Assembly: GCA_015064785.1 (NCBI GenBank)
Contig: SVRM01000014.1
Coordinates: 1 to 48,391 of the forward strand
Direction: 5' to 3'
DNA length: 48,391 nt
Source: Oscillospiraceae bacterium
GTDB taxonomy: Bacteria; Bacillota; Clostridia; Oscillospirales; CAG-272
The first letter of the stretch is position 1; each line of letters opens with the position of its first letter. The notes beneath the pieces were generated by a model. It was not told the origin of the DNA. It was given only the letters and a program-made list of their open reading frames with translations, and searched no databases. The translations under genes were made by a program, and so were the position numbers. Below are positions 26,021 to 35,145 of this stretch, in pieces.

Positions 26021-28015
26021 ATGATCAAAAACGAACGCGGAGGATGCGTTTTTTATCAGTGGGACAAAAATCAGAAAATTTGTATTGAAACGGAGGATGC
26101 GGCGGCGGTACAGCAGGTGCATTTTTCCGGCAGAGGAGATCGGTGCAGGGAAGCTGCCGCCGTGCTGCCGTATTTTATTGACGGGAAGCTGTATGCCGAT
26201 GTCCCCAACCGTCTGCTTCAGTTTGCGGGCAGCATTGAGGTATATTTATGCTTCGGCACAGCGGACGGAACATCCATGTACAGCACGGCGGCAGGACTTC
26301 TGACTGTTCTGCCGCGCGAACAGCCGTCCGATTATGTATACACGGAGACAGAAATTCTGTCATGGGGATCACTGGATGTGCGCGTGAAGAAGCTCGAGGA
26401 GGGCGGGGGCTATACTTTGACGGAGGAGGATAAGACGGAAATCTGTGACCGGGTCATGGATGATCTGGACATTCCGTCCGCCGAAACCGACAAAACGCTG
26501 ACGCAGGAGGGGACAGCGGCGGATGCCAAGGCGGTCGGCGATGAATTCAACCGAAAAAAGGAACTGGAGCTTTTGTTCAAAAAGATCAGTCTGGACATCA
26601 GGCATGACGGTTTTATCAACATTTACGGCAGCCATCAGGCATCCGACGGCAGATCCTATGCGTCACTCCCCGTCAAGCCCGGTCAGGTTTATTCCCTGAC
26701 AACCTACATCTCCTCCGGGCAGATTCCGGCAATTCTGTTCAAAAATGCCTCCGGCGGGGTTGTATCCTACGACAAGCTCGGCACCGGTGTCGGGACGGTG
26801 CTGACAGACTATATCTTTACGGTTCCGGAGGGTTGTGCGGAGCTTGTGGTGCAGTCGGCATCGTTTACACATGAGCTGTCTCTGCGGCTTCAGGTCACGG
26901 AATACCTTGACAAATCGGTCTCTCTGAAAAAATATCAGATTGTACATCTTGACAAGGAGCTTCTGACCTACGATGCGGAGCTCAGTACGGGATGGACGGG
27001 AAACACTGCTGACGGATATACCCATGCGGCAGGCTATGACGGTGTTCTGAAATTCAACGGCGGCGGTGTTATCGATGTCGGTGAGGAGTATATCTGTGAG
27101 TTTGACACCACCTATACTGCCAATGACTTTGTTGAGATTGGCATCGGTGATGCTTATAAAATCCTTGTATTCAATGGTACCGGACATATCACCGTACCGC
27201 TGAAAGCCATCGGCGGGGTACATCTGTACTTCAAGCCGTTCAAAAATATCGGTTTCACGATCAGCAATCTGTCTCTGCGCCGCATCCGCGATACCGGGGA
27301 ACGAAAGGGACTGAATGTCTACAATACGGCAGCAGATGCCAACGATCATAACCTCGGCAGCTGGAATGTCGTTCTCGGCGAATGTACCATGGATGCATCG
27401 TTTGGCGGGACCCGCTGTGTTGCCATCGGCAATTATACGATGCACGCCATGCAGGGCGGACACCGCAATGTCGGTATCGGTACGTATGCCATGTCCCAGA
27501 TGACAGGCGGCGAGACGAATGTTGCACTCGGTGCGGACAGTATGTTTGAAACCAAATATGCCAAAAACTGTATTGCCATCGGCAAGGGTGCGCTGCATTC
27601 CGGTTCGTCTTTGCAGAACTGCATTGCCATTGGTCCCGGTGCGCTGACCGGCGGTTCCGATTCTGTGGGTTTTCATAACATCGGTATCGGTACCAATGCC
27701 GGCATGGCGTGCAAGGGCGAGCGCAATCTCTTTATCGGCTATAACACCGCCGACACCGTATCCTCCGGTATTGCAAATATCTATATCGGCGACCAATGTA
27801 CCGGTGCCAACGGCAGAAACCATAACATTGTCATCGGTGCCGCAGCGAAGGCGACGGGAACGGCAAATCGCTCGATTGCCATCGGCTATCAGGCGGAAAC
27901 AACAAAGGAAAATCAGTGTGTGATCGGCGGTGCAGATATCACGGAGGTTGTGATTGCCGGAAAGAAGATTCTGTTCCATGCCGACGGTACGGTCACATGG
28001 GAAGCACTCGGCTGA
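26021..28015 (+). CDS. Phage tail-fibre-like protein with YadA-head-type repeats
   Basis: This 664-residue protein starts at an ATG preceded by AAGGAAGGGG. Residues 1-130 resemble the N-terminal attachment domain of Firmicute phage baseplate or fibre proteins, ending in the typical REQPSDYVYTETEILSW and a short charged stretch (VRVKKLEEG). A middle part (residues ~200-425) looks like carbohydrate-binding beta domains. The last ~230 residues carry short repeats of the NVGIGTYAM / NCIAIGKGAL / NIVIGAAA kind that fold as stacked beta-turns in trimeric adhesins and phage fibres. There is no C-terminal self-cleaving chaperone and no signal peptide. With no tail, capsid or lysis gene nearby, delivery outside the cell is unexplained. 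It lies beside the surface polysaccharide cluster. Confidence 0.72.
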   Translation: MIKNERGGCVFYQWDKNQKICIETEDAAAVQQVHFSGRGDRCREAAAVLPYFIDGKLYADVPNRLLQFAGSIEVYLCFGTADGTSMYSTAAGLLTVLPREQPSDYVYTETEILSWGSLDVRVKKLEEGGGYTLTEEDKTEICDRVMDDLDIPSAETDKTLTQEGTAADAKAVGDEFNRKKELELLFKKISLDIRHDGFINIYGSHQASDGRSYASLPVKPGQVYSLTTYISSGQIPAILFKNASGGVVSYDKLGTGVGTVLTDYIFTVPEGCAELVVQSASFTHELSLRLQVTEYLDKSVSLKKYQIVHLDKELLTYDAELSTGWTGNTADGYTHAAGYDGVLKFNGGGVIDVGEEYICEFDTTYTANDFVEIGIGDAYKILVFNGTGHITVPLKAIGGVHLYFKPFKNIGFTISNLSLRRIRDTGERKGLNVYNTAADANDHNLGSWNVVLGECTMDASFGGTRCVAIGNYTMHAMQGGHRNVGIGTYAMSQMTGGETNVALGADSMFETKYAKNCIAIGKGALHSGSSLQNCIAIGPGALTGGSDSVGFHNIGIGTNAGMACKGERNLFIGYNTADTVSSGIANIYIGDQCTGANGRNHNIVIGAAAKATGTANRSIAIGYQAETTKENQCVIGGADITEVVIAGKKILFHADGTVTWEALG

Positions 28016-28060
28016 CGGCGCATCTTTTTTTGTCTCATTTGTAAACATTTTTTGATGGTA

Positions 28061-28090
28061 TTGACAGGAAACCTCCCTGTATGATAAAAT
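28061..28090 (+). promoter_or_regulatory. Sigma-A promoter of the SLH/solute-binding protein gene
   Basis: TTGACA at 28061-28066, an 18-base spacer and TAAAAT at 28085-28090 preceded by TGA. Part of the spacer (GGAAACCTCC) is the exact complement of the ribosome-binding region GGAGGTTTCC at 28123-28132. Confidence 0.7.
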
Positions 28091-28135
28091 GAAAAAAACG
28101 ATAATCTCAATTCCATATATAAGGAGGTTTCCCAC

Positions 28136-30055
28136 ATGAAAGCAAAAAGAATCCGCACGACACTTGCACTGACGCTCTGTGCCGCACTGCTCTCTGCATC
28201 GATGCAGACGGCGGCAGTATCCACACCGGAGCTTCCGGCTGATGAAAATACGACGGCACTGGCGCTGAGTACCATCAACATTTTCCAGGGCGACGGCACG
28301 AGCTTCAATCTTGATGATGTTCCGGATCGTGTACAGGCGGCCATCATGGTTGTCCGTATGCGCGGTGAGGAGCAGGCGGCGCTCGCGGCTTATGCGGCAG
28401 GCGAGATTGCCAATCCTTTTACCGACGTTCCGGAGGACTGGGCTGCACCGTATGTCGCATGGCTGTATGACAAGGGTATTACCAAGGGCATCGGCGATGG
28501 CAAGTTCGGTCGTGCCGACTGTTCTCCCGCAGAATATGCAACCTTCATGCTCCGCGCACTCGGATATGCCGATACCGGAGATGTGACTGAGTTTTCCTGG
28601 CAGAATGCAGTTGCCTTTGCAAAGGAAAAGGGCATTTATCTCGATGCCTTTGACGGCGATACCTTTGATCGCGGTACGATGGCAAACATCACCTATCTGA
28701 CCCTTGCGGCTGATGTCAAGAACACCTCCAAGAGCCTGCTTTCCACACTGACCGAGGCAGGTGCCATTGATCAGAGGGCGGCAAAGGGACTGCTGGCAGC
28801 GTTCGGTGAGGAGATTCCCGAAGCGGTGGAACCCGATCACATTGATCTGCATGGCGCCCAGCTGAACATTCTCGTTCAGAACGCCGCTGGTCGTTCTTTG
28901 CTCGGCGATGAAGCGGGCGATACCATCGATACCGCACTGTATGCACGCAGAATGGCAATCGAGGATGGTATGAACACGGTGCTTCAGACGACAGCGGCAG
29001 AGGGAGATGATTTTTCCAAGTGGATCCGCAATACTGTCATGGCATATGATCCGATCTTTGATATGCACATCGGTTCACTCAACGATATCACCCCGCTTGT
29101 ATCCATGGGCTGTCTGGTTGATATTGGCGCCATGGACGGCATTGATTTGTCCAAGCCCTGGTGGAATGCAGGTATCAACGAAGGCCTTTCCGTTGCCGGT
29201 ATGCAGTTTGCTGCATTCGGTGATCTGCTCATGCCCGACAGCGCGGCACAGTCTGTTCTGTACTACAGCCCTGAAATGGTTCTGTCGCATGGCTTTGACG
29301 ATCCTGCGGATATGGTGCTGGACGGTGATTGGACAATGGATATGTTCTACCAGATCGCAGCAGCTCATGCCGCATCTGATGCATCACGCAGTTCTGTTGC
29401 AGCAGATAACTATCTGCCGCACAAGCTCTATAACGGTGCAGGCCAGTCTGTTGTCAGCCGCAATGACAAGGAATTGTTCTCGTTTGCCATCGATGTCAAT
29501 TTCGCTGCGGAGCTTCTGACCGCAATTTCCGAAATTCCCGGTCTGGCTTATGTCGCAGATATCCATGCTGCCGGTCCGCAGATGCTGTCGGAAGGCGGAG
29601 CAATCTTTGCCGCAGATACGCTTGCCAATATCGATGCTTACATGTCCGGTGACAGCAGCTTCTCAGTTGTCCCGATGCCCAAATTCGACAAAGCGCAGGA
29701 ATCCTATTTCAGCCCCGCAGACTTCCGCACCATGCAGGTTCTCTCTGTTCCTGTTATCTATCAGAAGGAAGAACTCGGCTCTGTCATCGAATTTATGAAT
29801 GAAGCCTCTGCCGGTATGCAGGAAGCGTTTGTTGCAAAGTACGGAAACGAAAAGAATGCGGATATGCTGGAGCTGATTCTGGACGGCGGTATGGTTGATT
29901 TCGTCACCATATCCGGACAGCTCACCGATGTCCTCGGACAGCTCAATACCGCACCGAACAACGCTGCCATGATGATTATGCAGTATCAGGCAGTGATTGC
30001 TAAGCAGGTCGAGAAGGTCAACGCAGCTTTTGAGGAGTTTCTGAGCAGACAGTAA
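28136..30055 (+). CDS. Secreted SLH-domain protein fused to a solute-binding-like domain
   Basis: This 639-residue protein has a conventional signal peptide (residues ~1-28, LALTLCAALLSASMQTAA) with no lipobox Cys. Residues ~93-146 are a surface-layer homology module (NPFTDVPEDWAAPYVAWLYD, GITKGIGDGKFG) and ~150-210 a weaker second one. From ~236 to the end the sequence resembles a family 1 extracellular solute-binding protein, including ILVQNAAGRS, SVLYYSPEMV, DPADMVLDGDWTMDMFYQIA and the late GSVIEFMNEAS. It would be held in the cell wall by the SLH part instead of in the membrane by a lipid. AAGGAGG is eight bases before the ATG. No permease is adjacent, as with the three lipoproteins at the left end. 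The ligand is unknown. Confidence 0.8.
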   Translation: MKAKRIRTTLALTLCAALLSASMQTAAVSTPELPADENTTALALSTINIFQGDGTSFNLDDVPDRVQAAIMVVRMRGEEQAALAAYAAGEIANPFTDVPEDWAAPYVAWLYDKGITKGIGDGKFGRADCSPAEYATFMLRALGYADTGDVTEFSWQNAVAFAKEKGIYLDAFDGDTFDRGTMANITYLTLAADVKNTSKSLLSTLTEAGAIDQRAAKGLLAAFGEEIPEAVEPDHIDLHGAQLNILVQNAAGRSLLGDEAGDTIDTALYARRMAIEDGMNTVLQTTAAEGDDFSKWIRNTVMAYDPIFDMHIGSLNDITPLVSMGCLVDIGAMDGIDLSKPWWNAGINEGLSVAGMQFAAFGDLLMPDSAAQSVLYYSPEMVLSHGFDDPADMVLDGDWTMDMFYQIAAAHAASDASRSSVAADNYLPHKLYNGAGQSVVSRNDKELFSFAIDVNFAAELLTAISEIPGLAYVADIHAAGPQMLSEGGAIFAADTLANIDAYMSGDSSFSVVPMPKFDKAQESYFSPADFRTMQVLSVPVIYQKEELGSVIEFMNEASAGMQEAFVAKYGNEKNADMLELILDGGMVDFVTISGQLTDVLGQLNTAPNNAAMMIMQYQAVIAKQVEKVNAAFEEFLSRQ

Positions 30056-30089
30056 TGTCTGAAATTCAAAATCAATCATACACCCCGGC

Positions 30090-30157
30090 GGGCTGTTGCA
30101 CTTACGTGCCCCAGCCCAAGGGACTGCATGAATGCAGTCCGGAAGTTCTCCCTTGGG
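30090..30157. repeat. Two adjoining hairpins at the 3' end of the SLH gene
   Basis: GGGCTG-tt-GCAC pairs with GTGC-cc-CAGCCC (30090-30117). CCCAAGGGA (30115-30123) pairs with TCCCTTGGG (30149-30157) around an inner GACTGCA/TGCAGTC hairpin. The first resembles the outer arms of the repeat family that follows, so this may be an older copy. Confidence 0.6.
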
Positions 30158-30347
30158 GTTGTTGCATTTCAAATCAAAGTGTAAAGATAACTCCCTCCGT
30201 CACGCTGAAAGCGCGACACCTCCCTCGGTGAGGGAGGCTTATATTAGGCTCCCTCTCCGAGGGAGCTGGCAAAAAAGACGCAGAAGCGTCTTTTTTGACT
30301 GAGGGAGTTGTACGATTGCACGATGATTTACCAAATGCAACAACCCC
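30155..30347. repeat. Full-length nested stem-loop repeat element (copy A)
   Basis: The outer arms GGGGTTGTTGCATTT (30155-30169) and AAATGCAACAACCCC (30333-30347) are a perfect 15-base inverted repeat. Inside, AACTCCCTC (30189) pairs with GAGGGAGTT (30301). Nested within that are hairpins CCTCCCTC/GAGGGAGG (30219-30237), GCTCCCTC/GAGGGAGC (30248-30266) and a terminator-like AAAAAAGACGC/GCGTCTTTTTT (30271-30296). A T-run follows the right arm. No coding capacity or clear target duplication is seen. This is the longest of four copies; together with the preceding hairpins and the promoter at 30412 it accounts for the 30056-30488 gap. Confidence 0.75.
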
Positions 30348-30411
30348 TTGTTTTTTTGTGGAAAACCGTGCCGATTTCCTGCGCCGGGCAAATAATTCAC
30401 GAAAAAAAGAA

Positions 30412-30439
30412 TTGACATCCGGGCAGGATGTGGTATAAT
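30412..30439 (+). promoter_or_regulatory. Sigma-A promoter of the ABC exporter operon
   Basis: TTGACA at 30412-30417, a 16-base spacer and TATAAT at 30434-30439 with an extended TGG before it. Confidence 0.8.
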
Positions 30440-30488
30440 ATTGGTCAGTATGTTCCGAATCAAATCGAAAAATGCGAGGTGAATCCCA

Positions 30489-32264
30489 TTGCTGTTCGGA
30501 AAACTCATCAACCGCTATTATCTGCGGTATCTGCCGCTGTTTTTGCTTGGCATTGCCGCGCTGGTCGTGGTGGACTATATGCAGCTGGTTCTGCCCCAGC
30601 TGTACCGCACGGTTGTCAACGGCATGATTTATGGACAGATTACAGACGGCGGCACGGTTGTGCCTTTTGATATGGATTATCTGCTGGATCATATCTGCCT
30701 GCCGATGATCGGTGTCATTCTCTGTCTTGTTGCGGGACGCTTTTTGTGGCGTGTCTGTTTCCGCGGTGCGGCGGTGCGCATGGAAACGCATCTGCGCGGC
30801 CGGATGTTCGATCACTGTACAGGACTGTCCCAGCAGTATTTTGAGGAAAATAAGGTCGGTGAATTGATGACGCTGTTCACAAATGACATCGAAACGGTGC
30901 AGGACTGCTTCGGCTGGGGTGTACTCATGTTCTGCGACGCACTGTTTCTCGGCGTGATGGCGATCATCAAAATGGGTCACATGGACCTGACTCTGACGCT
31001 GTTTACGCTCATTCCAATGGCGTTTCTTTTAATCATCGGTGCTGTCATGGACCACCGGCTGGAAGCGCGCTGGGATGCAAGACAGGCGGCATTTGCTTCG
31101 CTGTCGGACTTCTCACAGGAGACGTTTTCCGGTATCGCCGTTGTCAAAGCGTTTGTCAAAGAGCTTCTGCGCCAGACTTCATTTGCGCGTCTGAATAAAA
31201 CCAATGAGGATACCAACGTTGCGCATACCAAGCTGTCGACCTTGCTGGGTATTCTCGTTACGCTGTTTGTTGAGTCTGTCATCTGTGTCATCCTCGGCTA
31301 CGGCGGTTATCTTGTGTACAAGGATGCATTTGATGCAGGACAGCTGGTCGAGTTCATCGGCTACTTCACCGCCGTTGTCTGGCCGATCATGGCAGTGTCT
31401 CAGCTGATTGAGATGCGCTCCCGCGGTGCGGCTTCGCTCAAGCGCATCGGTGCATTGCTGGATGCCGTACCGGATGTCAGGGATTCTGCGGAAGCAGTGG
31501 ATCCCGGAACACTCTCCGGCAACATTGAAATGCGTCATCTGACATTCCGCTATCCCGGCACAGAATACGACGCACTGACGGATTTGTCGTTTGTCATCCA
31601 TGCAGGCGAGCATGTCGGCATCGTCGGACGTACCGGTTCCGGCAAAACAACGATTGTGGATCTGTTCCTGCGTACATACAATGTTCCCGACGGAACGCTG
31701 TTTGTCGGCGGACATGATGTCAATACTGTGCCGATCAAAACCGTGCGCGCGCATATGGCGTATGTACCGCAGGACAATTTCCTGTTCTCGGATACAATTG
31801 CAAATAACATCGCTTTTTCCGTCGATGCAGCAGATCAGGCAGTCATTGAAGAAAATGCTGTGCTTGCCGATATTCACGACAATGTCGCAGCGTTTGTCGA
31901 CGGCTATGAAACCGTCCTCGGTGAGCGCGGCGTGACGATTTCCGGCGGTCAGAAGCAGCGTATTTCGATTGCACGGGCACTGATTGCCGATGCACCGATC
32001 CTGATCCTCGATGATGCGGTGTCTGCGGTTGACATCGGTACGGAAAAGACGATTCTTGCCAATCTGCGCCGGACCCGTGCCGGAAAAACCACGATTCTGA
32101 TTGCACACCGCATTTCTACAGTCACATCAATGGATAAAATTGTGTTCATTGATGAAGGCAGACTGGTCGATGTCGGTACCCACGATGAACTGCTTGAGCG
32201 TTGTCCCGCATACAGCACGATGGTGCAGCTTCAGCAGCTGGATGAACAGAAGGCGGACGGATGA
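30489..32264 (+). CDS. ABC exporter half-transporter with degenerate catalytic site
   Basis: This 591-residue protein has six membrane segments followed by an ATPase domain, the layout of type IV ABC exporters. Walker A is GRTGSGKT (residues 380-387) and the signature is ISGGQKQ (from residue 484). The Walker B strand ends LDDAVSAVD, with Asp509 in place of the catalytic Glu. Such a change is expected in one half of heterodimeric exporters such as BmrC/BmrD or TM287/TM288. The start is a TTG at 30489 with GAGGTG about eight bases upstream; no in-frame ATG fits. It is co-transcribed with the next gene, its likely partner. Substrates of this group include drugs and lipids; the real substrate here is unknown. 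Confidence 0.92.
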   Translation: MLFGKLINRYYLRYLPLFLLGIAALVVVDYMQLVLPQLYRTVVNGMIYGQITDGGTVVPFDMDYLLDHICLPMIGVILCLVAGRFLWRVCFRGAAVRMETHLRGRMFDHCTGLSQQYFEENKVGELMTLFTNDIETVQDCFGWGVLMFCDALFLGVMAIIKMGHMDLTLTLFTLIPMAFLLIIGAVMDHRLEARWDARQAAFASLSDFSQETFSGIAVVKAFVKELLRQTSFARLNKTNEDTNVAHTKLSTLLGILVTLFVESVICVILGYGGYLVYKDAFDAGQLVEFIGYFTAVVWPIMAVSQLIEMRSRGAASLKRIGALLDAVPDVRDSAEAVDPGTLSGNIEMRHLTFRYPGTEYDALTDLSFVIHAGEHVGIVGRTGSGKTTIVDLFLRTYNVPDGTLFVGGHDVNTVPIKTVRAHMAYVPQDNFLFSDTIANNIAFSVDAADQAVIEENAVLADIHDNVAAFVDGYETVLGERGVTISGGQKQRISIARALIADAPILILDDAVSAVDIGTEKTILANLRRTRAGKTTILIAHRISTVTSMDKIVFIDEGRLVDVGTHDELLERCPAYSTMVQLQQLDEQKADG

Positions 32265-32309
32265 CGCGCTGCTATCAGCCTTCATCTTCGATAGAAAGGA
32301 ATCAACAAT

Positions 32310-34199
32310 ATGCATGAATTTTTCCCGCTTATCGCCGTGGGTGCGGTGCTGGGCGTTCTGACTGTCATCTTTGTCATAGCGTATCTTACCATTCGCAGGC
32401 AAAAGGAAGCCATCGGTTTTGACCGCTATATGAAGGATTCCGAAATTACGCGCCGATTGCTTGCCTACGCAAAACCGTATTGGAAGAATTTTGCCTTCGT
32501 GCTGTGTCTGATGCTGTTTTCCGTTTCTTATGATATTGTATCCCCGATTCTGATGGGACACATCGTCGACATCATAGCCGAGGATTTTGCAATGTCGTAT
32601 CTGCTTCGCATGGTACTCATTTATGCCGGAATTCTGCTGATGTCGCTGCTTTGCTCCTATGTGCAGGCGATCGTGCTTCAGCGTACCGGTCAGCGCATCA
32701 TCTCCGAGATCCGCTCCGATCTCTTTGCACACATCCAGTCGCTGTCGCATAATCAGCTCAATTCCATGCCCGTCGGCAAGCTCGTTACCCGCGTGACCAA
32801 TGACACCGGTGCTATCTCCATGATGTTCACCAACCTCATTGTCAATCTGATCAAGAATATTTTTGTCATCCTTGGCGTGCTGATTGCGATGCTTGCGCTG
32901 AACTACCAGCTGACGCTGATGGTACTGTGCTTTGTTCCGTTTATTGTACTGTTTACAGTCATTTTCCGTAAATTCTCGCGCCGCGCGTATCGCCGAGTCA
33001 AGGACGGTACAACCGACATCAATACCTTCCTATCAGAGCATCTGTCCGGTATGAAAATCATCCGCAGCTTCGGACGGGAAGCACGCTGTCAGGCGGATTT
33101 TGCCGAACGCAACCGTGCTCTTGGCAAAGCGAAAACCGGCGAAATGATGGTGTTTTCCGTGTTCCGTCCGCTCGTTTACATGCTGTATGTATCCTCGGTG
33201 CTGTGTCTGCTTTATCTTGCCGGACGCGGCTACATCCGTGAGGTGACATTCCTTGGGCAGACGGTAACATCGTCGATTCTCGTAACATTCTATTCCTATA
33301 TCAACAAGTTTTACAACCCGATTCAGAACCTGGCCGAGCAGTTCAACTGGCTTCAGTCTGCCTTTGCGTCTGCGGAAAAGATCTTTACGATCTTTGATAT
33401 GCAGCCGGAGATCACCGATGCACCGGATGCCATTGAGCTGGATGAGGTGCGAGGCGACATTGAATTCCGCGACGTCTGGTTTGCGTACAAGGATGAGGAC
33501 TGGGTTCTTCGCGGGGTGTCCTTTACTGTCAAGGCGGGCGAGACTGTTGCGTTTGTCGGTGCGACAGGCTCAGGCAAAACGACGATTCTGTCGCTGCTTT
33601 GCCGCAACTGGGATATCCAGCGCGGACAGATTCTCGTCGATGGACACGACATCCGGGATGTGAAGGTTGCGTCTCTGCGCCGTCATTTCGGACAGATGCT
33701 TCAGGATGTATTCCTGTTCTCCGGCACCATCCGTTCCAACATTGTGCTGGATGCGGAAGGAATCGATGACGACGCGGTCATGCAGGCCTGCCGCTATGTC
33801 AACGCGGATCGCTTTATCTCGCGTCTGCCGGACGGATTGGATGAAGCTGTGCGCGATCGCGGTACCAACTTCTCCGCAGGTCAGCGTCAGCTGTTGTCGT
33901 TTGCCCGTACCATTGTCCATAAGCCTTCTGTCATGATTCTGGATGAAGCAACGGCGAACATCGACACGGAAACGGAGGTGCTGATTCAGGATTCTCTGGA
34001 ACGCATGATGTCCATCGGTACCATGCTGATGGTCGCACACCGTCTGTCCACCATCCGTCATGCCGATCAGATCATTGTTCTCTCGCACGGCGAAATCATC
34101 GAGTCCGGCTCGCATGAAGCGCTTCTGGCGCGCGGCGGACGGTATGCCGAGCTGCACCGGATGCAGTTCGCACGGGAACAGCTGACGGCAGGTGTATAA
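32310..34199 (+). CDS. ABC exporter half-transporter with complete catalytic site
   Basis: This 629-residue partner has an N-terminal extra segment (FFPLIAVGAVLGVLTVIFVIA) before the usual six-segment membrane domain and the ATPase domain. Walker A is GATGSGKT, the signature is FSAGQRQ in place of LSGGQ, and the Walker B strand MILDEATANID has Glu546. The pair thus has one complete and one degenerate ATP site. AAAGGAA lies ten bases before the ATG, 45 bases after the first half-transporter. A stem-loop repeat begins 21 bases after the stop. The product should sit in the cytoplasmic membrane and export an unidentified compound. Confidence 0.92.
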   Translation: MHEFFPLIAVGAVLGVLTVIFVIAYLTIRRQKEAIGFDRYMKDSEITRRLLAYAKPYWKNFAFVLCLMLFSVSYDIVSPILMGHIVDIIAEDFAMSYLLRMVLIYAGILLMSLLCSYVQAIVLQRTGQRIISEIRSDLFAHIQSLSHNQLNSMPVGKLVTRVTNDTGAISMMFTNLIVNLIKNIFVILGVLIAMLALNYQLTLMVLCFVPFIVLFTVIFRKFSRRAYRRVKDGTTDINTFLSEHLSGMKIIRSFGREARCQADFAERNRALGKAKTGEMMVFSVFRPLVYMLYVSSVLCLLYLAGRGYIREVTFLGQTVTSSILVTFYSYINKFYNPIQNLAEQFNWLQSAFASAEKIFTIFDMQPEITDAPDAIELDEVRGDIEFRDVWFAYKDEDWVLRGVSFTVKAGETVAFVGATGSGKTTILSLLCRNWDIQRGQILVDGHDIRDVKVASLRRHFGQMLQDVFLFSGTIRSNIVLDAEGIDDDAVMQACRYVNADRFISRLPDGLDEAVRDRGTNFSAGQRQLLSFARTIVHKPSVMILDEATANIDTETEVLIQDSLERMMSIGTMLMVAHRLSTIRHADQIIVLSHGEIIESGSHEALLARGGRYAELHRMQFAREQLTAGV

Positions 34200-34219
34200 T
34201 CATATCTTTACAAATCTAT

Positions 34220-34260
34220 GGGGCTGCTGCATTTGGAATTTTCTGAAATGCAGCAGCCCC
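34220..34260. repeat. Minimal copy of the stem-loop repeat (copy B)
   Basis: GGGGCTGCTGCATTT (34220-34234) and AAATGCAGCAGCCCC (34246-34260) form a perfect 15-base stem with an 11-base loop. Only the outer arms of the element remain. It lies between convergent genes and probably helps end transcription. Confidence 0.75.
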
Positions 34261-34302
34261 GCTGTGTTTGGTTATGTTCTGTTTGATACTATGATCATTC
34301 CG

Positions 34303-35133
34303 TCAGAGAGATGCGTCGATCCATGCATTGTATGCATCGAGAATGGCGTCGGTGTCCGGATATGTGCCTTTCAGCTCCGGCCGCCACGGAAGCTCGTATT
34401 CCAGCGACAGATATCCGTTATAACCGACCTTGTCAAGCAGGGAAAGCACTTCTGCGAGAGGGAAGGTACCGGCGCCGAGTGCGGTATGTGTGTATTGCGA
34501 CGCATCGGGATCGTCCGGCTGACATGCGTCCTTGAGATGCACATGTGCCAGAAGATTACCGAGGAGCTTCACCGATTCCGCAGGCGTTTCGCGGAATTCG
34601 ATGGAGTGCAGGACATCCCAGATCACCGCGAGATTTTCATGTCTGACACGCTCGGACAGTGCTTTCATCGATGCCGCTGTGGAATGGGAGCTGTGTGTTT
34701 CCGCCCAGACGGCAACGCCGTGTTCTGCGGCAAATACGCAAAGGTCGCGGACAAACGATACGATGTTGTCCATGTCCTCCTTCGGCTCGACCGACAGCTT
34801 GGGCTGGTGTCCGCCGACAAAAATACGGATGGCAGCAGCGCCGACTGCCTCTGCCAGTCTGACACAGCCTTCGGCTTTTGCCATTTCCGCCGCGCGGTCT
34901 TCAAGACCGGTGACATTGACGCCGGTGGCAAGGTCCGTAACAGCGATGCCTGCCTCCGCAAATCCGGCACGGATGGCATCGGCACCGTCAAGACCGATGC
35001 CGCAGATGGTCTGATCTTTGTCAAGGCGGATTTCCACACCCGCCATTCCGTGATTTTTTGCAAGTGCGATGACTTCATCGACGGTGGCATCGATGCATGT
35101 CAGTGTGCTGAAGCTGCGTTTGAACTGTTTCAT
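34303..35133 (-). CDS. Sugar phosphate isomerase/epimerase family protein
   Basis: This 276-residue protein is a xylose-isomerase-like TIM barrel. Metal-binding candidates are the Glu of AETHSSH, the Asp of IWDVLHS, the His of LLAHVHLKD and the Glu of GYLSLEYE, in the order expected for the family. Members interconvert sugars, keto-sugars or inosose compounds; the substrate cannot be read here. AAGGAG lies eight bases before the ATG, only 12 bases after the rhamnosidase stop, so the two genes form an operon. It may process the sugar released by the rhamnosidase, but it is not recognisably RhaA. It is cytoplasmic, with no signal peptide. Confidence 0.85.
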   Translation of the reverse strand: MKQFKRSFSTLTCIDATVDEVIALAKNHGMAGVEIRLDKDQTICGIGLDGADAIRAGFAEAGIAVTDLATGVNVTGLEDRAAEMAKAEGCVRLAEAVGAAAIRIFVGGHQPKLSVEPKEDMDNIVSFVRDLCVFAAEHGVAVWAETHSSHSTAASMKALSERVRHENLAVIWDVLHSIEFRETPAESVKLLGNLLAHVHLKDACQPDDPDASQYTHTALGAGTFPLAEVLSLLDKVGYNGYLSLEYELPWRPELKGTYPDTDAILDAYNAWIDASL

Positions 35134-35145
35134 GCTGACTCTCCT

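Noticed and set aside
26663..29068. An 801-codon open frame on the minus strand, and similar long frames at 23413-25374, 38405-40462 and 41985-43865
   Set aside because: Each lies antisense to a well supported gene, has no recognisable motif and an odd Cys/His/Arg-rich composition. They arise from the codon bias of the real genes.
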